Assembly: GCA_950295325.1 (NCBI GenBank)
Contig: OX485806.1
Span: forward strand, 38,008,001 to 38,068,000
From: Polytrichum commune
Taxonomy: Eukaryota; Streptophyta; Polytrichopsida; Polytrichales; Polytrichaceae
Reading direction: 5' to 3'
DNA: 60,000 nucleotides
Part shown: positions 35,115 to 46,377 of the stretch, in pieces
Layout: the number at the start of each line of letters is the position of its first letter
Position numbering within the stretch: position 1 is the first letter of the stretch
The notes under the pieces: model-generated
Seen by the model: the letters and a program-made list of their open reading frames with translations, nothing else
Database searches by the model: none
Told to the model about the DNA's origin: nothing
Translations under genes and position numbers: made by a program

Positions 35115-35358
35115 TTGTGGAATACTTACCTTGCATAACTTTGTGAAGGGCTCCAAAAGAAAAGGCCTTCTTTGAAGGGCAATTGCATATTTGACATGCA
35201 TTGAAGACTTCAAAGATTACATGATTATAACTTGGTTGGCGGTTATAACCGTGGTTGGCGGTTCAATTTCCAGTTGTGAAAACTTCTCTCTACTTGATGA
35301 AGAAACTAGCAAAATGGCCACACACCTCCTTTAACTCAATATTGAAGTCATGAAGATA

Positions 35359-35440
35359 CATAACATTATTCAGATCCATAACAATATTATGTGGGATTAA
35401 CAACATTCCATGAAATATTCTTGGATATTCCCCATATTTA
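35359..35440. mobile_element. family M half copy
   Basis: CATAACATTATTCAGATCCA, then ACAATATTATGTGGGATT, matches the left arm of family M. No right arm follows. Confidence 0.6.
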
Positions 35441-35802
35441 GATTATAAACTAAGCTAACTTTTGTGGCTTGTGAACGTTACGGTCAATGTTCTTGGGTGT
35501 CGTGCGTCGAAGGCGCTTTGGGTGTTTAGGGTCCACAATGCATCCCTTCTTGAACCCCTTTGTCCTTCAATGTTTTTAGCAGTTTGTGAATGTTTGTGGG
35601 TGTGAGCTATAGTAGAGAGCTTGTGTTTATGTTCCTCATAGAATATGGATTGTGATGTACTTAGGCTTTAGGCATTGTTGAGGTTAGTTCTTCTGCAATG
35701 TTCTCACAAAATGAGTTATTCTCTTCATATAGACCCCGTGCTATGGACGAGGTTCGTGGACAAAGTTCAAGGTTCTAATTGTATCACCTCCTCTTCCTAA
35801 GA

Positions 35803-36141
35803 TATTACTAGTAGAAAACTATGCCAAAAAGAACCACGGCCAAAATCAACTGTGGTTCTTTTGACCAGCCTGATCTGCAGTTGCTAAACGATTTCATATT
35901 TGTTAATTTATGGCTTAGCGACTAAAATTCTCGGAAATTGGGGACGTGTAACATACCGTTGGAAAGGTCCTGAAAATACCTTTCCAACGGTATATTACAA
36001 GACCCAAAATCCTCCAAATTTTAATCGAAAAATGAAAAGAAAAAGTCTTTAGTCGTTTAGTGACTGCAGATCAGGTTGGTCAAAAGAACCGCGGCCGATT
36101 TCAGCTGCGGTTTTTTGGGGCATAGTTTTCTACTAGTGTAT
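35803..36141. mobile_element. CACTA-type MITE with nested hairpins (333 bp)
   Basis: The right end, inverted, is CACTAGTAGAAAACTATGCC. The left end is the same except that the first base is T. Both sides carry the 3-bp duplication TAT (35803-35805 and 36139-36141), as expected for CACTA elements. The element is 35806-36138. The inverted repeat extends inward for about 85 bp through TGACCARCCTGATCTGCAGT. Inside each arm is a small hairpin (GAACCAC/GTGGTTC on the left, AACCGC/GCGGTT on the right). A perfect 16-bp stem lies near the middle: ATACCGTTGGAAAGGT, 9-nt loop, 35953-35993. There is no coding capacity. Confidence 0.9.
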
Positions 36142-38920
36142 TGTGAGCATGTAATTCAAATTGACATTGTATGTTGTCACACATGCTAGTGCTCAACCTG
36201 AGTCACTAGGTCCCATGAATGGAATTGAGAATGAACCTCTATCCTTGATTAGACTGCACCTAGAGGATGTAGGAGCTGAGGACTTCCCCTTCAAAAAATA
36301 TGGGATTTGGAGGATCATTGTCACATTGAGGTTCGCATGGAGAGGCTTAACACTCCCCAACCTTATGTGTATAACTAGGATTCCAATAAATTTGGATTTA
36401 TGCATGAATTTTGGAACAGTTCCAACCGCCAACATGACATTCCATTAAATCGCAAAACTACACAAATCTGGATGTTGTCAAACATGGAATAAAAACATTC
36501 AGAGTTTGTGGTTGTTGATGTGTTGCTTTTGCTATTGCATTTGGTATTTCGCATGACCGTACTCAACTAATGAGCTATGTTCATGGGTTCAACAGTAGAT
36601 TCGCTTATGAAGACTCCGAATGCCAGAATCCCATTGCTTCAATACAAAATCTAAAGTGAAGGCAACTAAACACAAGCTCATGAGCTGCGTATTTATTATG
36701 TTGTCCCTACAAGTGCACATCCCTAATTCTTTTGAACAAGTGGTTTGTCCAAATATACTTAAATGTCAGTTGAATGTCATACCCATATAAAACCCAGAAT
36801 ATTGACGATTCCAAATGGCCGTGTTTGGGATTATCAATTGTCCTCGATAGTGTAGACCCTGTGCCTCAGGAACCAAGACCCCGAGAGCTTCAAAGGAGAC
36901 GAGGATGTTAATGTTCCTTGTGCATCACCGTGTGCTCTGGGTTAGCGGTTCAATCGAGGTTCTAGACTTGACCGAGTCTGACATGAAGAGTACAATTCTG
37001 GATAGGAAGCTTTAGTAGGTAACTCAAGGCTGACGGCAAAGAAGAAAGGGAGTTAAAAAAGAAATTTCACTAGAGGACCATGTGTGGAGAGTGAAGCTAG
37101 GACATGAGCATGAGCATGAGCAAGCCCTATCACCAATTTTTTTCGGATCTGTCCATGATTTTTGACCACCGAAATTTTCATGTATGAATATTTTTTGTTC
37201 AAGGTTGCTAAATTGTTTTTGATGGGCACCTCTGCTTGTGGATCCTTAGGCCCCTATAATCGAGGGTCAAAACCTATAACCCTTATAATTGAGGGATCTA
37301 ACATGAGCATGCTCATTGAAATCTCTAAGGTTGTCTCCTATGCGCTCTATCTTGGAAGGTGGGATTATCCAACGAGATCGATTAATGAGGCGGGCAAAGG
37401 TCAATTTGTGCTTCATTTGTGGTTTCAATTAGTTGGCAGCAATGGCGAGCTAGGTGAGAGTGCACAAACATAGCATCCCTTTGCTCTATCTTTGTTGTGT
37501 TGGGGTTTATGGTTTCTACATTGTAGCCAATACTCAGGTATTTCCGGACTATTTAACCAATTCCGGACTAAACAGATGTCACATGTCTACTTAAATATCT
37601 CCACTATGATGCAAAAACGTCTTCACACATCATGTCCACAGCCAATCAACAAGCAAACTACCCGCATAATAGTTACGGAACGAGTACAAATAACAACACT
37701 TGAAACACGAGTGCTCACATTTCAAAAGTCTTTCGACGTCAAACCAGAAAGGTTTTGTCTCATCTTTCTTAATTGTTTGCTTATTTCCAAACTCATCAAA
37801 AGTTCGAAACTACCTATAGACTAGTTTTAAGTTTACAACAGTAAGTCCTTCTAAGTTTCTAGGTTGCAATATGACCCACATATGGGCATCAATTGGTACC
37901 CAACGCCCCGTACTGAGGGCATTGGGGTCAAACCATGCCAATATTGTTCACATTTGGGGCACTTTTAGACATAGGCAATGCTCCAAATTCTCAATGTCCG
38001 GGATGGGATTTAATAATCTTGCTCGCCCCAATTGTTCTCACATACCACAAGAGGGAGATTATTGTATGTGAACGGTTAGAGAGGACTCCTAGCCTCCTTG
38101 TCATTTGTACAGTATGCACAAAACATGCGCTACTTCTCGACTACCACGCAGTTGTCCAAGAGCCTTGTGTGATTAACCTTCTTCGAGTTGTCCACCCTAG
38201 AGTTAGCTTAGCTTTGAGGCTCACTACTACGGTAGTCGACAGCTTCAACGCATGGAAGAATGTCACCCTAGACCCAACACAGTGTTCTAGCTATGGCCGC
38301 CTTCACCCGAGCACACATGGTAGGCCTAGATTTGAGCTGCTTGATTTTGAAGGAGAGAGAGACACAAAAACGACACAAACCATTAGTGTTGGTGTGAATG
38401 AGGGGTACTTCACCTTGATCATAGCCGCAAGGTCGTATATGAACCCAGAGCGGGTTCATATATGAACTATATAAGCAAGGCGATCGGACAAGTGCTACTG
38501 TTTATTGGCAGAGGCGGTCCCTATAGTGGCAAATGAAAGGGGCAGTGTAGGCCCAATTGTGTTGAGGGGGAAGGGGGGGGTGTATGTTTTGTTTGTTAGT
38601 GTTGTGAATCGCAAGGGTTATGAGGGCATGTAGTCTTGGCTCATTGCAACTTGTGTTGTGTTGGATTCATGGGGGTGACTCTTACGGGTTTGTCTATCCT
38701 TTATTTGAGCTATTTGAGTGGGTGTGGACAACATGTTGTCGGGTTCAGTCTTGGGATGTTGTTGTTTGTATTTGTTTAGGTGGGAGGTATAGGTGGTTGA
38801 TGATTTTCTAAATTTTATTTGTTGAGCATGAGTAGTGTGAGGTATTTGATAGCTGTTAGGTGGATTTGTTGCATGCATGCATGTATGGGCATTAAAGGTA
38901 TGTAGCATTGTTTAAAAAGC
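36142..38920. other. unassigned DNA with the longest open frame of the window
   Basis: Plus-strand frames at 36161-36448, 37162-37473, 37492-37824 and 37935-38465 (176 residues, the longest) show no recognisable domain. The last includes LLDYHAVVQEPCVINLLRVV. Their spacing on one strand could reflect a badly decayed transposon gene, but I cannot name it. A (GAGCAT)n-like run lies near 37104-37122 and a G-run at about 38572-38580. Confidence 0.35.
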
Positions 38921-39150
38921 TTGGTGATGTTGTTCGTGTGTATCCCACCTCAAATGCTTATTGTGAGGATAATGAGTGTTACATACCATCCAACCTCTAC
39001 TAGTGCGTCCACCAAAGGTTTGTGATGTTGGTCATGTGTATCCCACCTCAGATGTCCATTGTGAGGAATGTGAGTGTTACATACCATCCAACCTCTTCTC
39101 ATGCGTCCACGAGAGGTTGGTGATGTTGTTTGTGTGTATCTCACCTATGT
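38921..39150. repeat. 98-bp tandem repeat, 2.3 units
   Basis: Units start at 38921, 39019 and 39117. Each holds TGTGTATCCCACCTCA, TTGTGAGGA and GAGTGTTACATACC, then a CATCCAACCTCT run and GCGTCCAC. A separate piece of the same unit (CCTCATATGCCTACTGTGAG then GAGTGTTACATACC) lies at about 40052-40090, touching the left end of the 946-bp element. Confidence 0.8.
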
Positions 39151-40085
39151 CGCACACTTCTTCATGAGGAGTGTCAACACCATGGGGACAAGGGGGACCC
39201 TAGAGTGACACCCAAAACTTGTGGCGCCATAAGTGAGAGGGCCCCAAGTGATCCTAGTGTGGGTGAGGACCCCAGGCATTGAGAACGCCTCCCATCCATG
39301 AAGACTAAGAGTCACGAGGGTAAGGCCATGAGCATTGAGTAGACTATGGCGTCCGAATTCTAGAATGCTCAAGAACTCCCTAAATGGAGGTGTGAGCTAG
39401 GAGATGTGGCAATTTGAGTGGGGCATTGCTTAGGGACAACACCCTGGGACAACAGTGACCTAGGAGTGGTGCCCGGGTATGCTGAGGTTAGAGCAGCCAT
39501 AACTTCCTCAATACTTGCATAAATGGGGCAGGTGAGGAGTCTATTGGCATCTACGCAAAGAGTAGATGCCGATGAAGTGGTCATTTGATAGAATCAAGGA
39601 TCATACAACAAAGTTATGAAGGTCTCAAGTTGTTGGGGGCTTCAAGCTCCAACGGCTAAGGGAAAATGTATTCTTGGCCCCAACTCTTAGGAGAGAGACA
39701 AAAGGTTACTTGACGGTGGAGTAGGGGTCATGCCCAAAGTCCTAGAGGCTTATATGGGTGAGGTAGTGTTGCCGACCGACCCCACCCGAAGCATACTTGG
39801 CAACTATGCTTCGGGTTGTTATAGTGTTGCTCCGGCAACGTGATGATCAACCCAAGGGTGGACTTCCATGGATGGAAGTCCACAACTAACCATTGCCTAC
39901 CTACTAAGTGGAGAGTTCCGAATGCATGTGTAGGAGGGTTGGTTACCAAGCCGTGAGCTTGGAGGTCCACGGTATGGGAAGCTAACCATGCACGTGTGTG
40001 GGATGTGCATGTCAAGATAAGTTAAGGGGTGCTAGCAAGGGTTACGACAACCTCATATGCCTACTGTGAGGAAATGAGTGTTACA
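39151..40085. other. GC-richer block containing a cluster of hairpins
   Basis: Perfect short inverted repeats follow one another. They are GGCATCTAC/GTAGATGCC (39546-39570), ACCCGAAGCATA/TATGCTTCGGGT (39784-39816), GTTGC/GCAAC (about 39826-39840), GTGGACTTCCA/TGGAAGTCCAC (39858-39883), CCAAGC/GCTTGG (39946-39962) and CATGCAC/GTGCATG (39987-40011). An imperfect one lies near 39632-39652. Open frames on the minus strand here are not recognisable. The block lies between two stretches related to the 98-bp unit, so it may be the inside of one decayed retroelement. Confidence 0.65.
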
Positions 40086-41031
40086 TACCGTAGGTTCATA
40101 GCTGGTTCGACAGAAAATAATTCTAAAAATAGACGTCGAAAATTTTGGAATATTATTGGCATTTTTGCCGAATATAAAATTAATTATTTTTCAAAATTGC
40201 CGAAAAGTAAGAAATTTTTACTTCTCACTAGAGTTTTACTTACAGTGGAAGCATATGTCAATTTTGAAAGAGAGAAGGTGCTCCTTTTGTAATCAAGCTC
40301 ACTTACATTAGTCCACAAAGAATATGGGTTAAGAAGTAGCAAGACTCTAGGTGAGGCTTTTCAAATGTGTTGTACACAAATTTTTGGAGTCCAATTGAGC
40401 ATAGAAGATGAAGTTTTATAGAATTTTGTCCATCTAACAAAAGTTGAGAAATCAATCCTTCTTCCACCTCCAACAAGTTTTGTGTCAAAATAAGTCTTTA
40501 TGCAAAAGATATGGACAAAACATTGCAGCCGTGTAAAGATCAAAAAATTAAAATGCGTTCATAACAGTTTTTCGGAGCTCATTTGTGCATAGAAGATCAA
40601 CTTTTTTGAAATTTTGTTGGTCTAAGAAAAGTTTACAAATCAAGTAATCTTTCACCTCCAATAAATTTTATGTCATTTGAAGACTCTATGCAAAAGTTAT
40701 GCGTGTTATAAAAATGAAGTCTAATGCGGTGCTTCACCTCAAAGTTTACATATCCCATATGCATTGTTGAACACAACTCCACTGTACTTGCATAAAGCAC
40801 ATCGCATTCTCAACTCTTCACTCACATCTTACTTGTCATTCAATGTAAGAGAGATGTACAAGATATAAGCTTAAATAGAAAGTTGAAAATGAATTTAAGC
40901 TGAATTTTAAAAAATTAAAAGAGAAAATTGCCAAAATATATGAATATACTATTTTAAGGTGCCGAACTACTTTTTGAACTTTAATTAATTATTCGGCTAA
41001 CATGTGTCGAACCAGCTATGAACCTACGGTA
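40086..41031. mobile_element. 946-bp DNA transposon-like element with 27-bp perfect terminal inverted repeats
   Basis: The left end TACCGTAGGTTCATAGCTGG then TTCGACA (40086-40112) is exactly inverted at 41005-41031. The interior is AT-rich and non-coding. It holds a diverged direct duplication of about 140 bp: 40383-40525 against 40566-40703, sharing GAGCATAGAAGATGA-like, CTATGCAAAAG and CACCTCCAA phrases. I find no convincing target duplication, so the superfamily is open; a Mutator-like or hAT-like non-autonomous element is possible. Confidence 0.8.
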
Positions 41032-41190
41032 GCTATAGAAAATTAGGTAAGGAAAGGGGTACTAAAATGAAGGGTTCCCAAAATAATACACCACACTAAT
41101 TACCCCTTGAACTCAAGTGCTATCAACTCCACTAAGGGAGTGCCCTCCCCAAGTAACCATCTCTTGTTTACCATGTCTTTCATATCCTAG

Positions 41191-41218
41191 TGTGTGTGTG
41201 GGGGGGGGGGAGGGGGGG
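41191..41218. repeat. (TG)n followed by long G-run
   Basis: A TG run passes into about 10 G, one A and 7 G. It is simple-sequence DNA likely to be length-variable. Confidence 0.85.
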
Positions 41219-41589
41219 ATAACTAATTAAGACCCATCTACCTTACCTGAGAATGCGAGCCCGGTTGCGCCGTCATTAGACGGAATAAAGTAAATTTCAA
41301 AGAAGGGAAGGGGTGGGCACTTTTCCTTCCCCAAAGTGCCAATGATGATCACCTTTATTTTATACATATATTGATTTAATAAGCCGAGCAAGATCTAGAG
41401 CACTCGGTGGGGCCCGCTTCGGCCTAAATAGGTATGCAAGTTTATGGACTTTGTAGTTTATGCACTTTGGAGCTCATCGAAACATGTGCGCCACCATTAC
41501 AACTCAAATCTTAGAGCTCAATATTAAATCGATCTCAATCTCCTCCGAATGCCTTATAAAGACGAGATGTGGTCAATGCGAATGGGTTT

Positions 41590-41607
41590 GGGGGGGGGGG
41601 GGGGGGG
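41590..41607. repeat. 18-G homopolymer
   Basis: Eighteen consecutive G residues followed by TGGTGCGTGGTGCGTGG, a short 7-bp tandem repeat. A potential G-quadruplex site. Confidence 0.9.
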
Positions 41608-43509
41608 TGGTGCGTGGTGCGTGGTGGAGTTAGAATTTAACTCGAGTACGCAGTAAGTTAGGTTAGGTTAAAAGTGCCATGTGCCGGCGGGGCCATGGGG
41701 AATAGGCATAAAGGAATTAGCAAGGGAATGGCTTTAAATTTAGGACGACGAGGTCACATATCCACCCATGCTTGCGTCATGGCCCACATGGGCTTTGTTG
41801 GCCATGGGCCCAGACCAATGAGTAACGAATCCCGAACGGTGTTTTCTTTTTATATATATAGAGTTATGTACGACGTCATTCCACCGGTGGCATGAAATTT
41901 CAACAACAAAAGAACCATCGATCTTTCTAACCATTCTAATATCCTTCGATCCCTATGAACGTGGACCTTGAGTTGAAACGTTTAGGCTTCATTGGCTCAC
42001 TCTTCAATTCACAATCTCGGTGTTGGCTATAGGCCTTTTCTCCTCACAACGAAAATGACAAAAAGGAAGAAAAGAAAGAAAGAAAAAAACCCTCCCCCAA
42101 AGAAAGGGGGTTGAAAGGCAAGGGAGCCTTAAATGGACATTTTAAGCTCTGCGCCCACTTCTCATAGGATGCGAAACATGCAATTGGTGAGAGATGATCA
42201 TCAAATTCAAATCGTACATGTAGACATTTTCCTCATATTTTTCATGTGTTGTGTGAAGATCTTGTTCAATAATGTGTGTATGTATGTGTGTATGTTTTAC
42301 CGCTTTATGATAAGTCGTGTGAAATACAATACGGCATGGTCTTGATATTTGTTGGGGGCTCGAACAAATGGTCACGTAGGCCATGCAACACTAGCTTGAG
42401 CCCTTCAAATATCAACTTCAGTCATTGAGCGAGTGAATGAGTTGCCATTAGAATAAGGTAACTAAGTACAACCGATCACTTGTCGTGGGTGTACGGAGGG
42501 GCACGTGAATATTGGCTTGAACTTTGTGGTGTCTAAACATTAGGATGCGATGCTCAACTCACGGATGAAGGCATCATGGTAAAAAAACAAAAAAAATCTA
42601 CAAGGCTAAAGGCCACTTCATTCCGACTAGACCCCACTAATTTGATTTGGGGTCTCTAGATGTTGTTTTCCAAGCTATAGAGAAATCCACTATATTCTCA
42701 CCTTTTACATTGAGTGAATTTATGCAAACACCATGAAATTACTAGACATGGAATCGGACATATGTACATTTTCTCTTATTTTGCAAATTTTGGGAAAAAG
42801 AAGTTTCTTAGAGAAAAAAATCGTTTCATGATCAAGAGCAATTAAAAAAAAATCCTAGTATTCAAAATAGCCAAAATCGCGACAATCATTAGAGTGATGA
42901 AGCCACTTTATGGAAGTTATTGTAAACTTCTTTCAAAGTATGGACACGTTCATCCAAAAATGAGAGATTCATCCAAAATTTTGGATGGTTATCCATGCAA
43001 ATTTTAGACATACAATTTTTGCGATTCTTGCCTAAGTATGTAGGCCCCGATCAAGAGGGAAACGTAGAAACGAACTTTACTCAATGATTGGCTAGTTAAC
43101 CTTCCGAGTCATGGTAGGCAAACTACGGAATACAACAACTAGAGAGAGAGGAGGGGGAAATTAAGTTACAATACTACTACTCGTCTTTGAAGAAGGTAGC
43201 AGTACTATGTACAAGTGTCCTAGAATGGACCTTGAAAAGGCATTCCCAGGAGCTTGCAATTTTATTCTGTAAGGATGGATGATCCTCGATTTCGGGCAAC
43301 GTGATATTTTTGTGTGGATGGACATGCTAGATCTTCGGATATTCCGTCCCACTTTGTGTTTAATTTTGGAGTCCCGGACCTTGATTGGAGTGTATCCGGA
43401 TTAATGTCCTTTGAGGCATGGCATTCAAATCTCAATACGGTCGATGGGGTTATGAATGGTTACCTTCTTAGCCTAGCCCACTTCTCCTTCAATATGAGAT
43501 GCACAACTA
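41608..43509. other. unassigned DNA
   Basis: No gene recognised. A purine-rich (GAAA)n-like tract lies at about 42060-42120. A weak R5-like phrase (GAATTTATGCAAACACCATG) is near 42716-42735. Confidence 0.5.
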
Positions 43510-43790
43510 GGACAAGATGGATGGTTGGCGAATTCGAAACGACGCCGCATTGCATTGTCCTCGTAATTCATGGAGCTCGTATGAACGTTTTGTTCATTAC
43601 CAAAGTGAAGATTCTCGTGTTCATTTAATGGTCATATCGGTTCCCTTAACTACGTTGATTACTGAGCCTAGATTGGTTAACATGTTCCGAGCACTCAGTC
43701 CAGTATCTTTTAAGCACGTGTCTTTTTTGAGATCCGCATATGACCACAAACCACTCATATGTATAGGTGTCCGTTTAGGCATATAAAGCA
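43510..43790 (-). repeat. R2 dispersed repeat (reverse orientation)
   Basis: Read in reverse complement, it holds the R2 order GGACACCTATACATATGAGT, GTGGT and GACACGTGC. The 3' part, GAACGTTTTGTTCATTACCA then AAGTGAAGATT, has an R2-like counterpart near 14385-14410. Divergence is high. Confidence 0.45.
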
Positions 43791-43934
43791 ATCAATTTAG
43801 GCATATCCACCCTAGTTCAGTAGCATGTACATGCCTTCCTTCCTTTCCTTTTCCCTTTTTTTTTAACCAACATAATACACAACCCATGAGACCAACCACA
43901 AGGTATTTAATAAAAACCTACGAAGCATATGTTC

Positions 43935-44160
43935 TTTGAACCTCCAAACACTATCATGGACATGGTAGTGTTTAGTTTTGTTTAGTTGACATGGTCTGCC
44001 ATGTAGGAATCCAAGCAAAATTTTCATCATGATAATTTCTTTGGGCCCTTAGCCCTTCACCTTCTACTGTGAAGTGAACTTGGACAAGAGCCTTTTCGAC
44101 CAATAAGAGATCTTAGAATGCAATAGTCACATGCCTTTAGTCTTGTGCACAAAGTGGCCC
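43935..44160. repeat. probable distant Tourist B relative
   Basis: GGGCCCTTAGCCCTTCACCT, CTGTGAAGTGAACTTGGAC and CACAAAGTGGCCCC follow the order seen at the right side of Tourist B copies. The left end is not identifiable. A comparable distant relative is at about 50195-50340 (GTTTCATGGT, CCACCTCC, AGACCATG and GGGCCCTCAC). Confidence 0.4.
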
Positions 44161-44591
44161 CAAAAAACACCTAGAATCCATCACCCCTTGCACAACTTAC
44201 ATCACCCCTTCATGGCACTGAAGAATACTCACATAACACCCTTTGTCTTAACACCTTGATCCCTACATACAATTTGAATACACGTGCCGACTAGTGAGCA
44301 TCACCCTATCTCAATATCTAAATGCCTCTAAATTGTTGAAGAACCCTTTTGTGCACTCCACCATTCCCAATTAATTGTGGTCCTCCCCAATGCACATACA
44401 ACAAAATAGTTTACACACCCAATACATAATATGCGATACGCAATACATGGGCAACCAAAGGAAACACACCATTTGGCCCGTTTCCCATTTCTCCTTACCA
44501 CCTATGCCTACAACAAGCCCCATATACATGCCTCTGCCTCTCTCCTTGTGCACCAATCCCACCTTGAATAATATGTGCAATACTAGACATA

Positions 44592-44713
44592 ACAACACTA
44601 GTAGGAATGGTGGGTCTACATGACACACCGATCTTACACAAACTGATATCATTTTTGGACACTTTGTGTTAGATTGGCGTGTCATGTAGACCCACCATTC
44701 CTACTAATGTTGT
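44592..44713. mobile_element. 122-bp fold-back with 51-nt arms
   Basis: The left arm (44592-44642, ACAACACTAGTAGGAATGGT onward) matches the inverse of the right arm (44663-44713) at 47 of 51 positions. This includes a 28-bp perfect stretch around GGTGGGTCTACATGACAC. The 20-nt loop is CTGATATCATTTTTGGACAC. It could be a small MITE or an inverted-repeat locus able to yield small RNAs. No other copy was seen in the window. Confidence 0.85.
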
Positions 44714-45004
44714 TGTGGCTAAGTTGTTTGACAAATACATCAACTCTTCGTATTTCACTCCCATACCTGTGATACCATGCTAATGAGTATTGCCCACCTA
44801 CTTGCTGGACAACACAACCTCACATGACTGTACCTTGCACCTAGACCACAAGGTGTAATGCATTGCTCACCTCAAGCCCGACATCCCCCTTTAGACACAA
44901 ACCGAATTTTAAACACTAACATATTCTTCGTTCCAACATGGTATATTTTTTGGTCCATGTTAAGTTTTGTGCAATACAATTCTGAATAATCATATTTACC
45001 TCAA

Positions 45005-45125
45005 TGTTGGTAGGCCCTCCCGGCTCAATCTGCCCAGGGGACATAGCCACTTGCAAGGTTAGGCCAAGAGTGGTGCCAAGGGGTTCAAACCTTGGACCTC
45101 AAGGCCCCCAATTGAATATATTAAT
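45005..45125 (-). mobile_element. possible second SINE type
   Basis: On the minus strand, GGTCCAAGGTTTGAACCCC resembles a tRNA box B with one C-to-T change. It is followed by TTGGCACCACTC and AAGTGGCTATGTCCCCTGGG, then a GGCAGATTGAGCCGGGAGGG-like run. No target duplication or tail was found. A second GGTT...GAACC-like site follows near 45163. Confidence 0.35.
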
Positions 45126-45819
45126 CACATACTCATTGCATCGCATATGTGCAAAGAGAGGTTTTGAACCACTCTACATACATGCCAAGGCCGCTTTAAC
45201 CTTGGAATGTAAGAATCTACCAAGTAAAGTACCTTTCATTCATCCAACATAACAACTTGTCCCCTATAGAGTAGAGGCGCCCCTAACCAATCACTTAAGA
45301 GATTCTACGCTAGATATGCAGAACTATAAGGCTGTGCAAATTTGTCCCGTGTAGGAAATATAGAAATAAGGAGGACTGCAAATTTTTCACTCCACCTTAC
45401 ATTGAAATTATTGGGAATTTTGGAAGCAAAAAGGTTGGCATGAACATATTACCAATGTCTAGAATCTACCATAACCGCTCATTCCTCCTCACTTTAGCAC
45501 TCAAAACCAGGTCGTGTGCCATGGCACTATTAGTTATAGCCTGATCAAAATTCAATCCTAGCCTTATTGAAATTTCAGTACCTTATAGATTGCCGACGGG
45601 TTCCTTGTCATGAATAGGCACTCTCCCATTTTTTTTGGTAGATTTGTTTCAAATGACTTGGACTAGACTAATTTGGTATTTTAAAACCTAAATCCAAAGT
45701 CTAACTAACTAAATCCGTATTGTTTAGTGTTTCTATGTTGGATGAATGAAAGACACACTTGTATGTGGTAATTCCCTCTCTCACACATTAGTAATTACTT
45801 AGAAAGGTGACTCACATCT

Positions 45820-46095
45820 AGATCTATAAGACCTCTAAAACTAAACAAAGATAGAGCATTCCTTCACAAACATTCAATAATAAATATGGAATCTAGTGTG
45901 TAAGCAAGCTAAATGAGTACCCAAAAGTATAACAATTTAGAAGAGGGGTAATCGATCACTATAAGAAGATCTCTAAATTGAACAAAGAGAGAACATAAGT
46001 TCCTTCATATTGTACATTCAATAATGTACATGGGATCTAGATATTATGAGTCAGCTTGCATGGAACGTATATCTAATAAGTAGGCAAGAATATAA
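45820..46095. repeat. diverged tandem duplication, period about 140 bp
   Basis: The sequence AGATCT...CTCTAAA, AACAAAGA, TTCCTTCA, ACATTCAATAAT and ATGGRATCTAG occurs at about 45820-45920 and again at about 45967-46050. The two copies differ by small insertions. No coding frame is shared. Confidence 0.6.
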
Positions 46096-46377
46096 CAAAA
46101 TCTTAGCGGACCTTTTGCGTAGCCAACAAATAGCAAGATGGCATCATGGCTAACAAGAATGTGATTACAATATACAAGTTTAATAGTACAAAACTAGTGG
46201 TGGCCCAAATGACAAAATGGCTCCAGTGGTGGTCCAAATGACCATGAATTTCAACACGAAAAAATTTGTGACAAAGCCCAATGTTTGAGAGAGCCATGTT
46301 TTGCACCAATGTCATTTGCCACATAATTTTCAAAGCTCATATGTATATCTTGTTCATTATCTTATTCTCGTGCTCAT

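Noticed and set aside
37935-38465. Longest open frame (176 residues) as a gene
   Set aside because: No recognisable domain, motif or gene structure, and other frames in the same stretch are also open. It is kept only as a note on the unassigned region.
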